NCBI GenBank assembly: GCA_030770425.1
Contig: JASJFT010000003.1
Coordinates: 248,001 to 312,000 of the forward strand
Origin: Darksidea phi
Taxonomy: Eukaryota > Ascomycota > Dothideomycetes > Pleosporales > Lentitheciaceae
DNA length: 64,000 bases
Direction: 5' to 3'
A model generated the notes under the pieces. It was not told where the DNA came from and ran no database searches. It saw nothing but the letters and a program-made list of their open reading frames with translations. Of the stretch, positions 44,544 through 54,580 are shown piece after piece. Position numbers and translations under genes: made by a program. Positions within the stretch are counted from its first letter, which is position 1, and each line of letters starts with the position of its first letter.

Positions 44544-46613
44544 TTAGTACCACTTCCTGTCCATGTCGCGCACAGAATTGGTGCCGCAGTGGACCTCGCC
44601 GCCGAAGTTGTGGTGCGTGTTCCAGTCATCGACGAAGACGACGTTCATGTTGACATTGGCGTACAGCAACTTGAGCTTCTCGGCAAGGATATCGGTGCCG
44701 TTAACAATAGGACCCCATGGGTTGGGAGCAATATAAGTGTTAAAGCCGGTCATGACAAGGCCGTTGAAAACACCGGGGAAGAGCGCGCTAACTTTGAGCT
44801 CTGCGTCGCCTTTGGAACGGTCTTCGGAACCAGTCACAGAAAACGCACCTGTCGCATTACTGGAGGAGTTGCCGCCAGGGAAGTTGGAGATGCCGTTCTT
44901 GAACATCGCCGGCAGGCGGATGATCTCGTCCTCAGTAACCCTAGTGGCCTCCTTGAGGATTTGCAGGTTACCCTCGATGCGCTCGGCGCAGCGCTTTTGC
45001 ATAGACATGAGGTCCTCGTTGGCAAGTATCTCGTCGATGGAGGTGGGATCGACGGGGATAGCACTGCAGCCGAGGTTGTTACAGTTGGTTAATGACTCAG
45101 TGTCGTTCTTGCGTGAGAAAGCGCGCTCCGAGCCGTGTCCGTTGTCCTTGAGCTGCTGGAGCATCTCGACGCCCGCCATGGGGTCATCAGCCATGATAAC
45201 CCAGTCACGAGGCGAGTTGACGGGCATGAACTGGAGGAACTCATCAACGTGGCCGATGGCCAGCCAGTCGGTATCGAGAAGGAGGGGTTCTTGGGTTTCC
45301 TGAGCCTGGAAGAAGGGAAGCATGAAGTGTTTCTGCTCACCATGGTTGCCAAGGATCAGACGCCCAGCGGGCCAAGAAGTGTCGTTGAACTCGTAGGGAG
45401 GAATGGTCTCGATGTTACCGCCGGAGTTGATCTCGTCGCGGGCACCGCCGAGCTGCTGGACGGCACCAATGCCAGTGTCGCGATAGTACTCGAAGAGCTG
45501 CCTTCCGGCAACACGCTCGTCCTGAGGACTGCGGATCATGATGCGCAGAGTGATGGGTCCGTCGGGACCGGGCATTGAAGCGAAGCCAGGCTCCATGAAG
45601 TCCTGAGCCCAGATATCATCGCTTCCGGAGAAGAGGTAGACTTCCTCTTGTAAGCCAGACTCGGCGACGGCTGCCTGGAGGTCCTTGGTGAAGCGGAGGA
45701 GCCAGGGGGCGCTGGTCTCGTTACCCTTGACGGCAAGAACCTGCCGCACAGGGTCGAGGTGAGTGTGGGCGAGGACGGGCGCAACGCGCAGCATGACCTC
45801 GTCGGACGAAGAGCCCATGGAGCTCTCAACGTCGAAACTGACGGTGACACGACCGTCCCAGCCATTAGGACGACGGGTATCACGTCCATCGATACCGAGG
45901 ACGAGACCCTCACGGAGGGCGGCGGCATTGAAGGTGGAATTGCCGTCGACGTAGATCCAAGTGCCGTTGGCGCTCGCATTGTGGAAGATTCGGACATGCT
46001 TGCGCTGTGCGGGGTCCTTGATGGAGACGCAACCGAGAGCGTCATCAGAAAGCCCAGGCATGGGGACTGTGCGAAGCGGAGCGAGGAACTCTTCGGAGCG
46101 CATAATGTTATCAGAAGCATCGTTGCAGTCGTCAAGCTTCTCGTTGCTGACCGAAGGACCCCTCAGGAGGGCATTGGAGCAACGCTTGTCCGTGTCTCCA
46201 ATGTTGGGGAGGAAGATGGCGCCAGAGTCGGCAGTCCACTCGGCCTTGCCGTCGCAGTCCGAAGGGCCTGCGATGTCGACCTTGCCGTCGCGGTTGATGT
46301 CAGCACGGATATCGGCCTTGAGATTGTCGGGTGCAGGTGCAGTGGCGGGCTCTACAGCGGACGGTGCGCATGATTCACGCGGGGCGACTCTGGCAAGGGC
46401 AGAGGGCGCAAGGTCTGGGCTCGTCTTAGCATGCTGTGCCCACCTGTATAACGGTGAAATGAGGAAGCCTTGGCCTGGATACATACAGAGACCCGAGAGG
46501 GCAAGCAGCGCTTGGGGACGCATCTTGGAGCTTGTTCGGAGCGATGGAGGTATATTGTTCACGATGCTCCGCCTGGTGTTTGTGAGGAGGTCGTTTTGAA
46601 GTGAGCTAAGCAC
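44544..46613 (-). CDS. Protein-arginine deiminase (PAD)
   Basis: A single uninterrupted frame gives 689 aa from ATG 46613; a second ATG at residue 31 (MRPQALLALSGLC, a possible weak signal sequence) is an alternative start. The C-terminal PAD catalytic domain is complete: WAQDF (Asp338), INSGGNIE (near 395-402), IGHVDEF (His455, Asp457) and VHCGTN (nucleophile Cys676). These match the Asp, His, Asp and Cys residues that turn peptidyl-arginine into citrulline in animal PADs. A calcium-type loop DINRDGKVD is near residues 105-113, followed by a beta-rich middle region (WIYVDGNSTF, RVTVSFDVESS) like the PAD immunoglobulin-like domains. PAD is patchily distributed in fungi. A close neighbour on the other strand is a Zn2Cys6 regulator. 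Sequence and frame show no decay. Confidence 0.93.
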   Translation of the reverse strand: MLSSLQNDLLTNTRRSIVNNIPPSLRTSSKMRPQALLALSGLCMYPGQGFLISPLYRWAQHAKTSPDLAPSALARVAPRESCAPSAVEPATAPAPDNLKADIRADINRDGKVDIAGPSDCDGKAEWTADSGAIFLPNIGDTDKRCSNALLRGPSVSNEKLDDCNDASDNIMRSEEFLAPLRTVPMPGLSDDALGCVSIKDPAQRKHVRIFHNASANGTWIYVDGNSTFNAAALREGLVLGIDGRDTRRPNGWDGRVTVSFDVESSMGSSSDEVMLRVAPVLAHTHLDPVRQVLAVKGNETSAPWLLRFTKDLQAAVAESGLQEEVYLFSGSDDIWAQDFMEPGFASMPGPDGPITLRIMIRSPQDERVAGRQLFEYYRDTGIGAVQQLGGARDEINSGGNIETIPPYEFNDTSWPAGRLILGNHGEQKHFMLPFFQAQETQEPLLLDTDWLAIGHVDEFLQFMPVNSPRDWVIMADDPMAGVEMLQQLKDNGHGSERAFSRKNDTESLTNCNNLGCSAIPVDPTSIDEILANEDLMSMQKRCAERIEGNLQILKEATRVTEDEIIRLPAMFKNGISNFPGGNSSSNATGAFSVTGSEDRSKGDAELKVSALFPGVFNGLVMTGFNTYIAPNPWGPIVNGTDILAEKLKLLYANVNMNVVFVDDWNTHHNFGGEVHCGTNSVRDMDRKWY

Positions 46614-47697
46614 TTGAGGATGGGATGTTTCCTTGGTCCTTCGAAACAGTGTCTCCTCTTTATATATACATCCTCGGTTGGCGAGATCATATCAAAACAC
46701 CAAAATTGTTCTTCGGCTGTCTCCAGATTATTGCGTTGACGAGAGGCTGTGCTCTCGGCGTATAAGACCCTACAGCCGGCGTATATCTGCTATCATTACA
46801 CTAAGGTTTGATTCAAGTGTCTTGCAGATACTCGACTTGGTAGGTAATGTCTCGATGGAGGCGGAGCTAATGCTGAAGCTGTGGTTCTTATTGCGGCGGC
46901 GAACCATAGCCCGAGAAGGCGCTGATTGGCTTGCCTATCCGACGGAAAGCCCGTGCACGCTCTTTATACGCTCCGGCCAATCACAGCCTTGCGAATCGCC
47001 GCATCGGGCTGATCAGATGGGCCAAAACGTGCGACTGCGACTTCCCCCCCTCGTACGTCTCCCGGCGAAACTACGCGTCCCTCGAGATTTTCTTACGACT
47101 GTGGCTCCTACAAGGACCATCACCGCCCCAATTCAGATTGCAATCAGGGGTGAGCTTCGACAATGCACACTCACAATTTGACCCACCCGCTATACGCCCC
47201 AGCCAATGACATCCTCGTGGGTTTGCCGGTACCAACAAACTGCCCTCGAGTGCGTGCCTTTTCGCCCAAAGTCCGCACAGGATGCATTACGTGGTATGTT
47301 CTCTAGACCTGTGGTAGAGCGCAGCTACTAGCTGTTCTCCCCTTGCCCTTTGCTCCGTCCCGATTCCGTTGCCCATCGACCTGCGATCTACACGAGACAT
47401 CGTGCTATACGCCCGAAAGTGAGCTATGTGTCCACGACTAGTCGCCTCAGGCATTGCTTTATCAGCACCCCTCGTCAGCTTATTCACATCATGAGATTTT
47501 TGCTAACGCTTTTTCGCAGCAAGTGAGTGTACTTGAGTGTCACACGATGGAAATGCGTACATTGCCTCGGTACAGACGATAGAACCATCATCTTCCCGCT
47601 CATGCCAGGTCTTGTGCTCCGCGAGCGGGTGTGGGAAGAGTAAAGCATCTAGGATCACTCCGCGTATTAGTTTGAAAATAGGCTGACAGAACGCGTC
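46614..47697. promoter_or_regulatory. Divergent intergenic region, deiminase/regulator
   Basis: About 1.1 kb separate the deiminase start (minus) and the recognisable start of the regulator (plus). A tttatatata run at 46661-46670 could be a TATA element for the deiminase. The missing 5' exon of the regulator should lie here, but I could not place it. Confidence 0.35.
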
Positions 47698-49203
47698 TTG
47701 ATCTGCAGAATACGCCGGAAGAAATGTGACGAAGAGAAACCAACCTGCCGCCGATGTAGAGACAGCCGGGTCAAGTGCGATGGATATGCGCAAGTGCCAC
47801 CTGAGAAGAAGAGACCAGGTCCGCCGAAGTACACGCCCGCGAATAAAAAAGCCATCCAGGCCACCTCAGCAGCAGTCGGGTGCGTCGCCAGCCAGTGTCA
47901 ACCGCGCAGTATACCCGCAGGCATCAGGCTTGATTTCGATCTTGACGGCAGCGCGTACGACCGGCTCTTCTTCCACCACTTTCGCGTCATCACCATCGCC
48001 GATTTCGTTCGTCTCGCCACTCCTAAAGAGTTTTGGTCCCGGAGAGTGCTCCCAATGTGCCATAAGGAGCCCGCCGTACGACACGCGGTTGTTGCGCTCG
48101 GCGCAGCCCATCAATTTTATCTCCAAAAGCTCTCAAAGCCTTGTCTGAGAGACACGAATGTGTCTATGTCCCATTTCGAGTGTGTTGCCACGCAGCATTA
48201 CAACAAAGCCATCCGAGAGTTGGTGAACTTCAACGACATCATGACACCGACACCCTGGGATGTTCAGCTCACGATTCTTACCTGCTGCTTGCTTTTTGTC
48301 TGCCTCGAGAACATCCTTGGCCGCTTTGACGAAGGGGTCCGCCACATGCAAGCCGGCGCACGCCTCTTCGAAACCTCCAACCTGCCGGCCGCTCCGCATG
48401 ATTCGAGACATCTGATGCAGGAGATTGCAACCGTGTTGCTTCGCTTCGGCGTCGACGCATCCATCTTCGCTCACGACTACGTCATCCCCGACATGACGCC
48501 GTACGCCACGCCCCTCATAGAGATTGACGAGGGACCGCGACCTTTTATAAGCCTTGCAGAAGCCAGGGACGCCATGTGGGACCTAGATGTCAGGATTTCC
48601 TATATCGACTGTGGCCGTGCCGGTGGAGATAGGCTAACCAGTGAAGATTGCGACGTAGGCAATAAAATAAGCGAATTCGCCGCGCTGTTCGAGCGCTGGA
48701 AGACCAAATTCAACCTCCTCGTCTCGTCCCTGGCCAACTGCCAGGACCCCCGGATTGACATCCAGCGGGAGATATTAGTCCTCATGCTCCGCCGCTACAT
48801 GTGGGACATTTTACTGCTCCTAGAAAACGAAAATGGAAATGAGGAGCTATCGAAACTCTACCATGAGCTGGTCGATATGGTAGGGCGCTTATACAGCATC
48901 GAGGCTTCCTGGTTGGGCCGGCCCATGTTCGCGCTAGATAGTGACAGTATTCCTGCCCTGTTTTTCGTGGCTACATCTTGCGAGGACTCTGCCTTGATTC
49001 AGCGCATCACCGTCCTTCTACGTGAGTCTCGAAGACGGGAAGGTTCTTGGGATAGCTGGAAAGTGGCAGACAAGCTTGAACTGGAGTTGTGGAATCCGCG
49101 TGGGGAAATTGTCCGGCCAGCTGGAAGCCGGTTCTCGGACTCTCCCGAATTAGCAAACGAAGAAAGATGCAACAAACGTCTTGGGAGACTCGCTATATCT
49201 TGA
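47698..49203 (+). CDS. Zn2Cys6 transcription factor (5' exon not placed)
   Basis: The open frame begins inside a zinc cluster: CRIRRKKCDEEKPTCRRC then VKCDGY supplies five of six Cys. The first Cys (two residues before CRIRRKK) is missing, so a short upstream exon is expected, as is common in this family. A Pro/Lys-rich linker (PPEKKRPGPPKYTP) follows. Then comes the C-terminal domain of the fungal_trans_2 type: YDRLFFHHFRVITIADF, EPAVRHAVVALGAAHQ and MSHFECVATQHYNKAIREL, all typical of this group. About 500 aa in total, ending at 49203. No internal stop. It is divergent from the deiminase gene and could control it, but no direct evidence exists. Confidence 0.8.
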   Translation: MICRIRRKKCDEEKPTCRRCRDSRVKCDGYAQVPPEKKRPGPPKYTPANKKAIQATSAAVGCVASQCQPRSIPAGIRLDFDLDGSAYDRLFFHHFRVITIADFVRLATPKEFWSRRVLPMCHKEPAVRHAVVALGAAHQFYLQKLSKPCLRDTNVSMSHFECVATQHYNKAIRELVNFNDIMTPTPWDVQLTILTCCLLFVCLENILGRFDEGVRHMQAGARLFETSNLPAAPHDSRHLMQEIATVLLRFGVDASIFAHDYVIPDMTPYATPLIEIDEGPRPFISLAEARDAMWDLDVRISYIDCGRAGGDRLTSEDCDVGNKISEFAALFERWKTKFNLLVSSLANCQDPRIDIQREILVLMLRRYMWDILLLLENENGNEELSKLYHELVDMVGRLYSIEASWLGRPMFALDSDSIPALFFVATSCEDSALIQRITVLLRESRRREGSWDSWKVADKLELELWNPRGEIVRPAGSRFSDSPELANEERCNKRLGRLAIS

Positions 49204-49429
49204 TTAAAAGGTGAAGTCATCTAGCTGACGAATTAGAGGGTTTCAACGCAATTTTCAGGTTAAGCTAAGTGTATACTATCCTTATAGCTTAAGATTTGAC
49301 GTGGCGTACTACCTAGTATACGGTTCTACCTAAGGTACGATTTCGCATATTTATAGCTAGGATCTTTGAAGCTATTTATTTTAGATTTAAATTGTAGAAG
49401 TCTCATATATAAAGTCCGTACGATATATA

Positions 49430-49508
49430 GTAGGTGTTTGTATATAGTAGAGGCCCTATGCCCACACCTTATGCACGATAATAGAGCTATAGAACTATAG
49501 ATACTACA
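49430..49508 (+). repeat. Second copy of the dispersed repeat at 9129-9207
   Basis: Same orientation as 9129-9207, with most of its ~79 positions identical. Differences are mostly A/G and C/T changes, as RIP would leave. It has no coding content. Confidence 0.65.
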
Positions 49509-49604
49509 GCCAACGACGTTAGACCGGTGTGAAAGCTAGATCAATACTTTAGGTATAAGCAAATCTAAAAACGGTAATAGAAAACCACTATAAACAAGAA
49601 GCTA

Positions 49605-49718
49605 GAAATCCCCCGGATATAGAGTTACTATGGTACTATTGACGGTATGCTTATAGGCTTGATCCTTAACGCACCGGACTTCAAATCCTAGACGAGATAC
49701 TCTATATCCGGGCATTTC
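49605..49718. repeat. Inverted repeat with 14-bp perfect stem
   Basis: cccggatatagagt at 49612-49625 and its exact reverse complement at 49699-49712 enclose 73 nt. With one mismatch the arms extend to about 21 bp (agaaat on the outside). The loop holds cttcaaatcc, similar to a tRNA B box. The size of about 110 bp would suit a foldback mini-element or tRNA-derived relic. Confidence 0.6.
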
Positions 49719-50479
49719 TCATGTGGAAATTGATTGTTACCCTCTTTTGAATTAGGTCCGGGTTTAGGAGTATACATAAAGGGAGGTCTTTGATGTTGCA
49801 CGTTTTTATCGGCTTAGATATAGGTCGAAGTTTGAATACTTGGACTTATTGGGACGTAGTCTCACTGTTATGAGTCCTGAACAACGGGTTGAGAAAGCTG
49901 CATCCTCTTCCATTACTGGAAGTCACTCACACCTCTATCCTTTTACTTATATCCATCGACAATTCTCCGCGTTCGATACGAGATATTACGTGCACCAACG
50001 CCCAACTTCCCGGAGGACGCATCTGCACGCGACCTAATCACTCTCCAATGCATACCACCGGATGTAGTTCTTAAATGAGTCAGGTTCTCGGAGACTTCTC
50101 CGCCATACACAGCATACCATCTCGAAGCATTTTCCTATGGTTGAATGCATCTATGCCAAGAGCTGGCGGAGCGCGGAGTTTTCATTGGGCTTGGTGGGCC
50201 AGGGGGCCATGGGATATGCTTTTGGAAGGTGGCATGTCGGGTAGAAGGGTTATAAGGTATTGATGAGGTGGAGGAAGGGTGGGGATGAGGAAGAAGTGCA
50301 CGGAATGGCCGGGGGATGTCTGATAGAATGACATCTTTTTCGAAAGCAGTTCGATGAATTTAGAATTTCTCGCTGATGCGCGCAGAGCTGAACAGTAACT
50401 TGGTATCAAAATCCTTGTTCTACGTTCAATGGCCATTGCTGGGCTATGATGCGAATGGCTGAGAAAGAACTACGTGAAA

Positions 50480-51359
50480 TTAGAGATGGGGATTTGACGC
50501 CCTAGCAATAAAGAATTCAGCTTCCAACACCTCCTTACTAGGAAGTTCAATCTCAAATGCTTCCGGGAGTACCTCCATCCTGAAATCCTTCAATCCAGCG
50601 CCTTCCATAATGCCCTTTAAGCCTTCTTCCGTGTAACCGGTTGGCCTTTTCCCATGCATTTCCATCTCTTCTCCTTTAGTCTCACCCCCCTTCCTCTCTC
50701 GCGAGTCATACAGATCCTGTATGAACAGCACACCGCCCGGTTTCAAGCGTAACGAGAGATGCCGGATGGCGTCCGCAGCGGAAGGAAAGTGGTGCAATGC
50801 CGCACCGACAGTGATCAAGTCGAAGTTGTAGTAATCCCCGGTGGAGAGGGAGGCAGGCTCTGGTGTCTCAGTGAGCATGTTCCCTGCTAGTGCTGAGATC
50901 TTCTCGGGCGGGAGACCGAATGTCGTAGTGTTTTGCTTATACCTCTCCACCATTGCCGGAGAGATATCTATTGCTGTGACGGATGATACGTATGGTCCGA
51001 ATATCTAATTCACATAAGTATGACTGGCGTGCTTGGAAGGGAAGGGAAAAAGAGTGAGGTGGTAAGAGCTTACCCGGGTGAGCAAGCCAGGACCACAAGC
51101 GTAGTCCAGCATCTTGATTGAATTATTTGTGGAACCGCCATCGGGAAGGGTGGCCCAATTGGGGCCGACGAAGGAGAGTCTGTTGTGGACGGCTTGCGCG
51201 ACCAGGTCACGGCTGCGCTTGTTTATGGGACGGCTTTCGAACCAGTCGGAGAGGGAACTGGAAGGATGTAAGTATCTTAATGGTCTTCTTATAGCGGTAC
51301 GCGGGTTTTTTTGTGCTTACCCAACGTCTTGAGGAGTTTCTTCAGTGGGGACAGTCATT
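50480..51359 (-). CDS. Class I SAM-dependent methyltransferase
   Basis: Three exons, 51359-51322, 51257-51074 and 51004-50480, join in phase (introns 64 and 69 nt) to 248 aa. The N-terminus SLSDWFESRPINKRSRDL precedes motif I, MLDYACGPGLLTR (SAM-binding DxxCGxG). Then follow VTAIDISPAMVERYK (acidic ribose-binding loop), FDLITVGAALHHFPS (motif IV) and LRLKPGGVLFIQDLYD (motif VI). It looks like a small-molecule or methyltransferase-domain-25-type enzyme. The methyl acceptor cannot be inferred. No stop or frame problem is present, and the closest neighbours are not clearly related in function. Confidence 0.87.
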
Positions 51360-51948
51360 GTGAAGGATGGGCTCTGGGAATTAAAATGTGAAACTTCTCA
51401 GACGACTCTAATCGGAGGAAGAGGGCTGATTAAATATTCAACAGGTGTGCAATGACACATATACCGGAGAGTATTATCGATGTATTGGCCAAACTCGAAG
51501 CTTGTATCCGAGCTCGCCGGAGACATTTAGGCGAAAAAACGCGTTAGCTCGGAGACATATGTGGTGCCACCACGGTGCTCTCTACTGCGAATGCCCGGCT
51601 TCATGCTATGTTCTACGCATTTAGATGTCGCCTGAGCGCGAAATTTCCTACTGTATTGATTGTATGAGGATAGCGGCGAGACGCGGAGGAACACGTGGGA
51701 GCGCAAGGGGTGCGTGCACTGCACCCGAAACAGATGCTGTACGGCCCCTGATGCACCTCACTTACACATGAGATGAGGATCGCTCGTACCACTCTGATTG
51801 ATGATCTGTTTCGCTCATGTATCTACGAATGGACGTGAAAGAATTAAGATGATCTTCAAGCAGGCTAGTCTAAAGCGGGTTAGCCCCGTATATTAGCGTT
51901 CAACTCCAAAATCATCATCATACCCGCCTTCTGTCCCACCGCAAAACT
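51360..51948. other. Gap between methyltransferase and AAA gene
   Basis: No gene recognised; contains the methyltransferase promoter and the 3' flank of the AAA+ gene. Confidence 0.4.
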
Positions 51949-53978
51949 TTATCCCTCAAACTCCTCCGGCTCCTCAAACATTGCACCCAGAATCGAGCCC
52001 CGCCTGGCAATCGACCCAATCGAAGACCCCTTTGCGTTCGTAATGATCCTCTTCAACCCCATCTCAAACTCTTTCCTTACATTCAAAACTTGCTCAATAT
52101 GCTTTAGATGCAGCTTCTGGCCTTCAAACCTCGCAAGCGTCTGTGCAGTATTGATCGCATTTGAGATTTCTCTTCCGTTGAGCTTGGTCCGGATGAATAC
52201 GTCGATGGCTTCCTCGACTTCGGCTTCAAGTTCGCCGCCGGTTGCGGCTTTCAAGGATGTGGTCCATAGAATTCTGCGCATTTCGAGCTCAGGCGGGTTG
52301 TAGCTTAGGGCTAGATGAATGCGGCTTTTCATGGCCTCATCGAAGACGTGGACGCGGTTGGTGGTGAGGAAAACGATGCCGCTGAAATATTCCAGGTGGC
52401 GTAGGAAGACGGCTACTAGTGCATTACGCTCGGATGTATCCGCACCATCGTCCTTTCGATGCTCAAGAAAGACGTCTGCTTCATCCTATCCAGTCATCAG
52501 GTATAACCAGGACGGGGCGAGAAGAAGAAACCTACCATCAAAACTACAGCTTTCCATATCGTCGCGTATTGAAGCACCTGCACCAGTCGATGTTCGAACC
52601 ACCAAGCATAGTTTTCCTTATTTAACTCCGCTAAGCTGGTACTGAACAGTGCACGACCCGTAAATTCAGCACAGGACTCAGCTGTGAGCGTCTTACCAGA
52701 GCCAGGGGAACCGTGCAAAAGAATTACCAGGCCTTTGCCCTTCTGTTTCATCTGGTCTCGCGGATTTTCGGGGAAGTGGTGGCTGGAGATCAGGGCTTGT
52801 AATAGAGATTTCTGATCTTCTTTCATAACCAAGGCCTCCATACAGTCCTTCTTCCACTCGGCATCGCGGATATGCGGGAGGTAGAAGCGGCACCACTCTT
52901 TGACCGCTAGCGAGAATCCGTATACGAATGGTGGGCAGAGCATCCTATCAAGCTCGTCTGGAGCAGCAGGAATGCTCACACGGGTCAGGTAGTTATCCTC
53001 CTGGAATGTCTTCCTGTCGATCACCACTCGTCCGGTCTCTTTGTACGAAATCCATACCGGATCAAAGTATGCCATATCAGGATGAAAGAAGCTGAGCGGA
53101 GGATCCTTGATGTGCTCAGCATGGCCGTCGTATTGGCGAACGCAGGTCTCCGTTAACTTTAGGAAATGTTCGCCACGCTCACTCATACGACTCTCGAGGT
53201 TTGCATCCTCGTCATGAAACTTCCGAGGATACATCGGTAGATCTTTGATATTGGCGGGATGGTCAGAGGCGAAGAAGCGCTTTTGATGGATTTTCGTCAC
53301 CAAAGTCGCCTCACCCATACGCGTTCCGTCGAAATCAGTATGGGTACAATGCACTTCGAAAAATTTGCCCTCTCTGGTATTCTCTTCGTACGCGGTCTTG
53401 ACGCATTTCAGCAACCATGGGTGACCATGTTCGAGGCGTATCTGGATTTCGCCTGGCCGGAAGATTGTCCACGCCCTGGAGAAATCGATCTGGCCTTTTT
53501 TAATTTGCATCTCGACTTTCTTCTTTTCCGGCTCCATGGCCGTCTCCATGAAGTCGAACAAGAGACTTAGATGCATTCTCGCGACGTCATCCTCCACTTC
53601 CTCGCGATAGGCCTCCAACTCCTCCCAATAGTGATATAGCATCTGGAACGGACTCTCCATTTCAAACGGCTCCGAAAAGTCGGCCGCTACAGTAGGATAT
53701 GTTCCAATAACATCAACGAAGGCCTTTAGGATGTTCTCTGAGTTTATGGTGACGAGTTCCTTCTCAAGGCGGTTCTTGTCGGTAAAGATCTGGTTGACAA
53801 CGACCGCATACGCTTTGTCGAATCCATGGCCACGGGGGAGCTTCAGGCTATCGACCACCACATCCTCTGCGTTACCACTTCGGTCATATCTCTGCTGTCG
53901 AACCCGCAGCTCGCAAGTCGTTCCTACCTGCTCGTCACTGACTACGGGTTCCTCTATTTTGATCTCGTCCACGGCCAT
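51949..53978 (-). CDS. AAA+ ATPase with long N-terminal fungal domain
   Basis: Two exons, 53978-52536 and 52485-51949, flank a 50-nt intron (GTAGGT..ATAG) and give 659 aa. The N-terminal 400 residues match the family block found in fungal AAA proteins (DUF7025-like: FSRAWTIFRPGEIQI, HGHPWLLKCVK, FFASDHPANIKDLPMYP, PPFVYGFSLAVKEWCRF). The ATPase core follows: Walker A LHGSPGSGKT (423-430), Walker B VVLMDEAD (478-485, spanning the intron), sensor 1 GIVFLTTNR, and Arg-rich SRIHLALSYNPPE with an AAA lid. Such proteins are common in filamentous ascomycetes and lack a known role; a remodelling or unfolding activity is likely from the fold. It is divergent from the NACHT gene across about 600 bp. 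Confidence 0.9.
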
Positions 53979-54580
53979 GGCGAGCGGTTCGATTCAGAAT
54001 TCGTAACGGCAATGCAGCGGAGCCTTCAGTTTCAACTCCAAGGCGCTAAAATAGCCACGTCAGCACTAAACAACCGAGCCTTTCTTTTTTTAAAGGCGGT
54101 CAAGTATAAGTTGGAGGCTTCAGATTAACGAGTCTAAGCTTTCTAAAAGAAAAGTAGCACTTACTCTTTAAGGTGCGTCTACGACCTGGACCCTCCAGTT
54201 TCAATATGTTGGTCGGGACCAACATTTTCAGATTGATACCTCCAGGAAATCACGTGAGCGGCTGCACTCGCGCTTGATTCTGCCGCCAATGGTGAGCTCC
54301 CACGCGACCTTAATCTGAGGGGCATGTCGTGATCGATAAAGATCGCCCCCAAAATTCCCTTTCCCGGCCTAGCCAGCTGAGGTGACAACAAAATACTCTG
54401 AACCCCACTTCCTCTTTATGGCATAGTCCTTTCTATATACAGCACAAGCTGAAATTAGTCATAAGTGGTCTCCATTACCTCGTTGCCTTCTTCGCTGCTC
54501 AAGACGGGATTTGAGGCGTAGAGGCATTCCTCCCAAGTACACCCAAAGGTCACCCACTCGCATCGCATCAAGACCCAGCC
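53979..54580. other. Divergent intergenic region, AAA+/NACHT genes
   Basis: 602 bp between the two start codons. Small frames on either strand are not supported. It should contain both promoters; no clear shared motif was seen. Confidence 0.4.

Larger units (their letters stand above)
49204..50479. other. AT-rich, repeat-bearing gap
   Basis: Contains the transposon-end copy at 49430-49508 and the inverted repeat at 49605-49718. From 49240 to 49840 the sequence is rich in TA. No gene was recognised. Confidence 0.45.

Noticed and set aside
46429..46500. A 43-nt intron near the deiminase N-terminus (GTATGT..ATACAG)
   Set aside because: Removing it shifts the frame; the uninterrupted frame already reads through to the catalytic domain.
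44589..46599. Several long plus-strand frames of 140-210 codons
   Set aside because: They lie opposite the deiminase gene, whose catalytic motifs are unambiguous; they show no motif of their own.
49612..49712. Possible tRNA gene
   Set aside because: The stem is 14 bp, not 7, and no D-arm and anticodon arm of proper size fit; only a B-box-like sequence is present.
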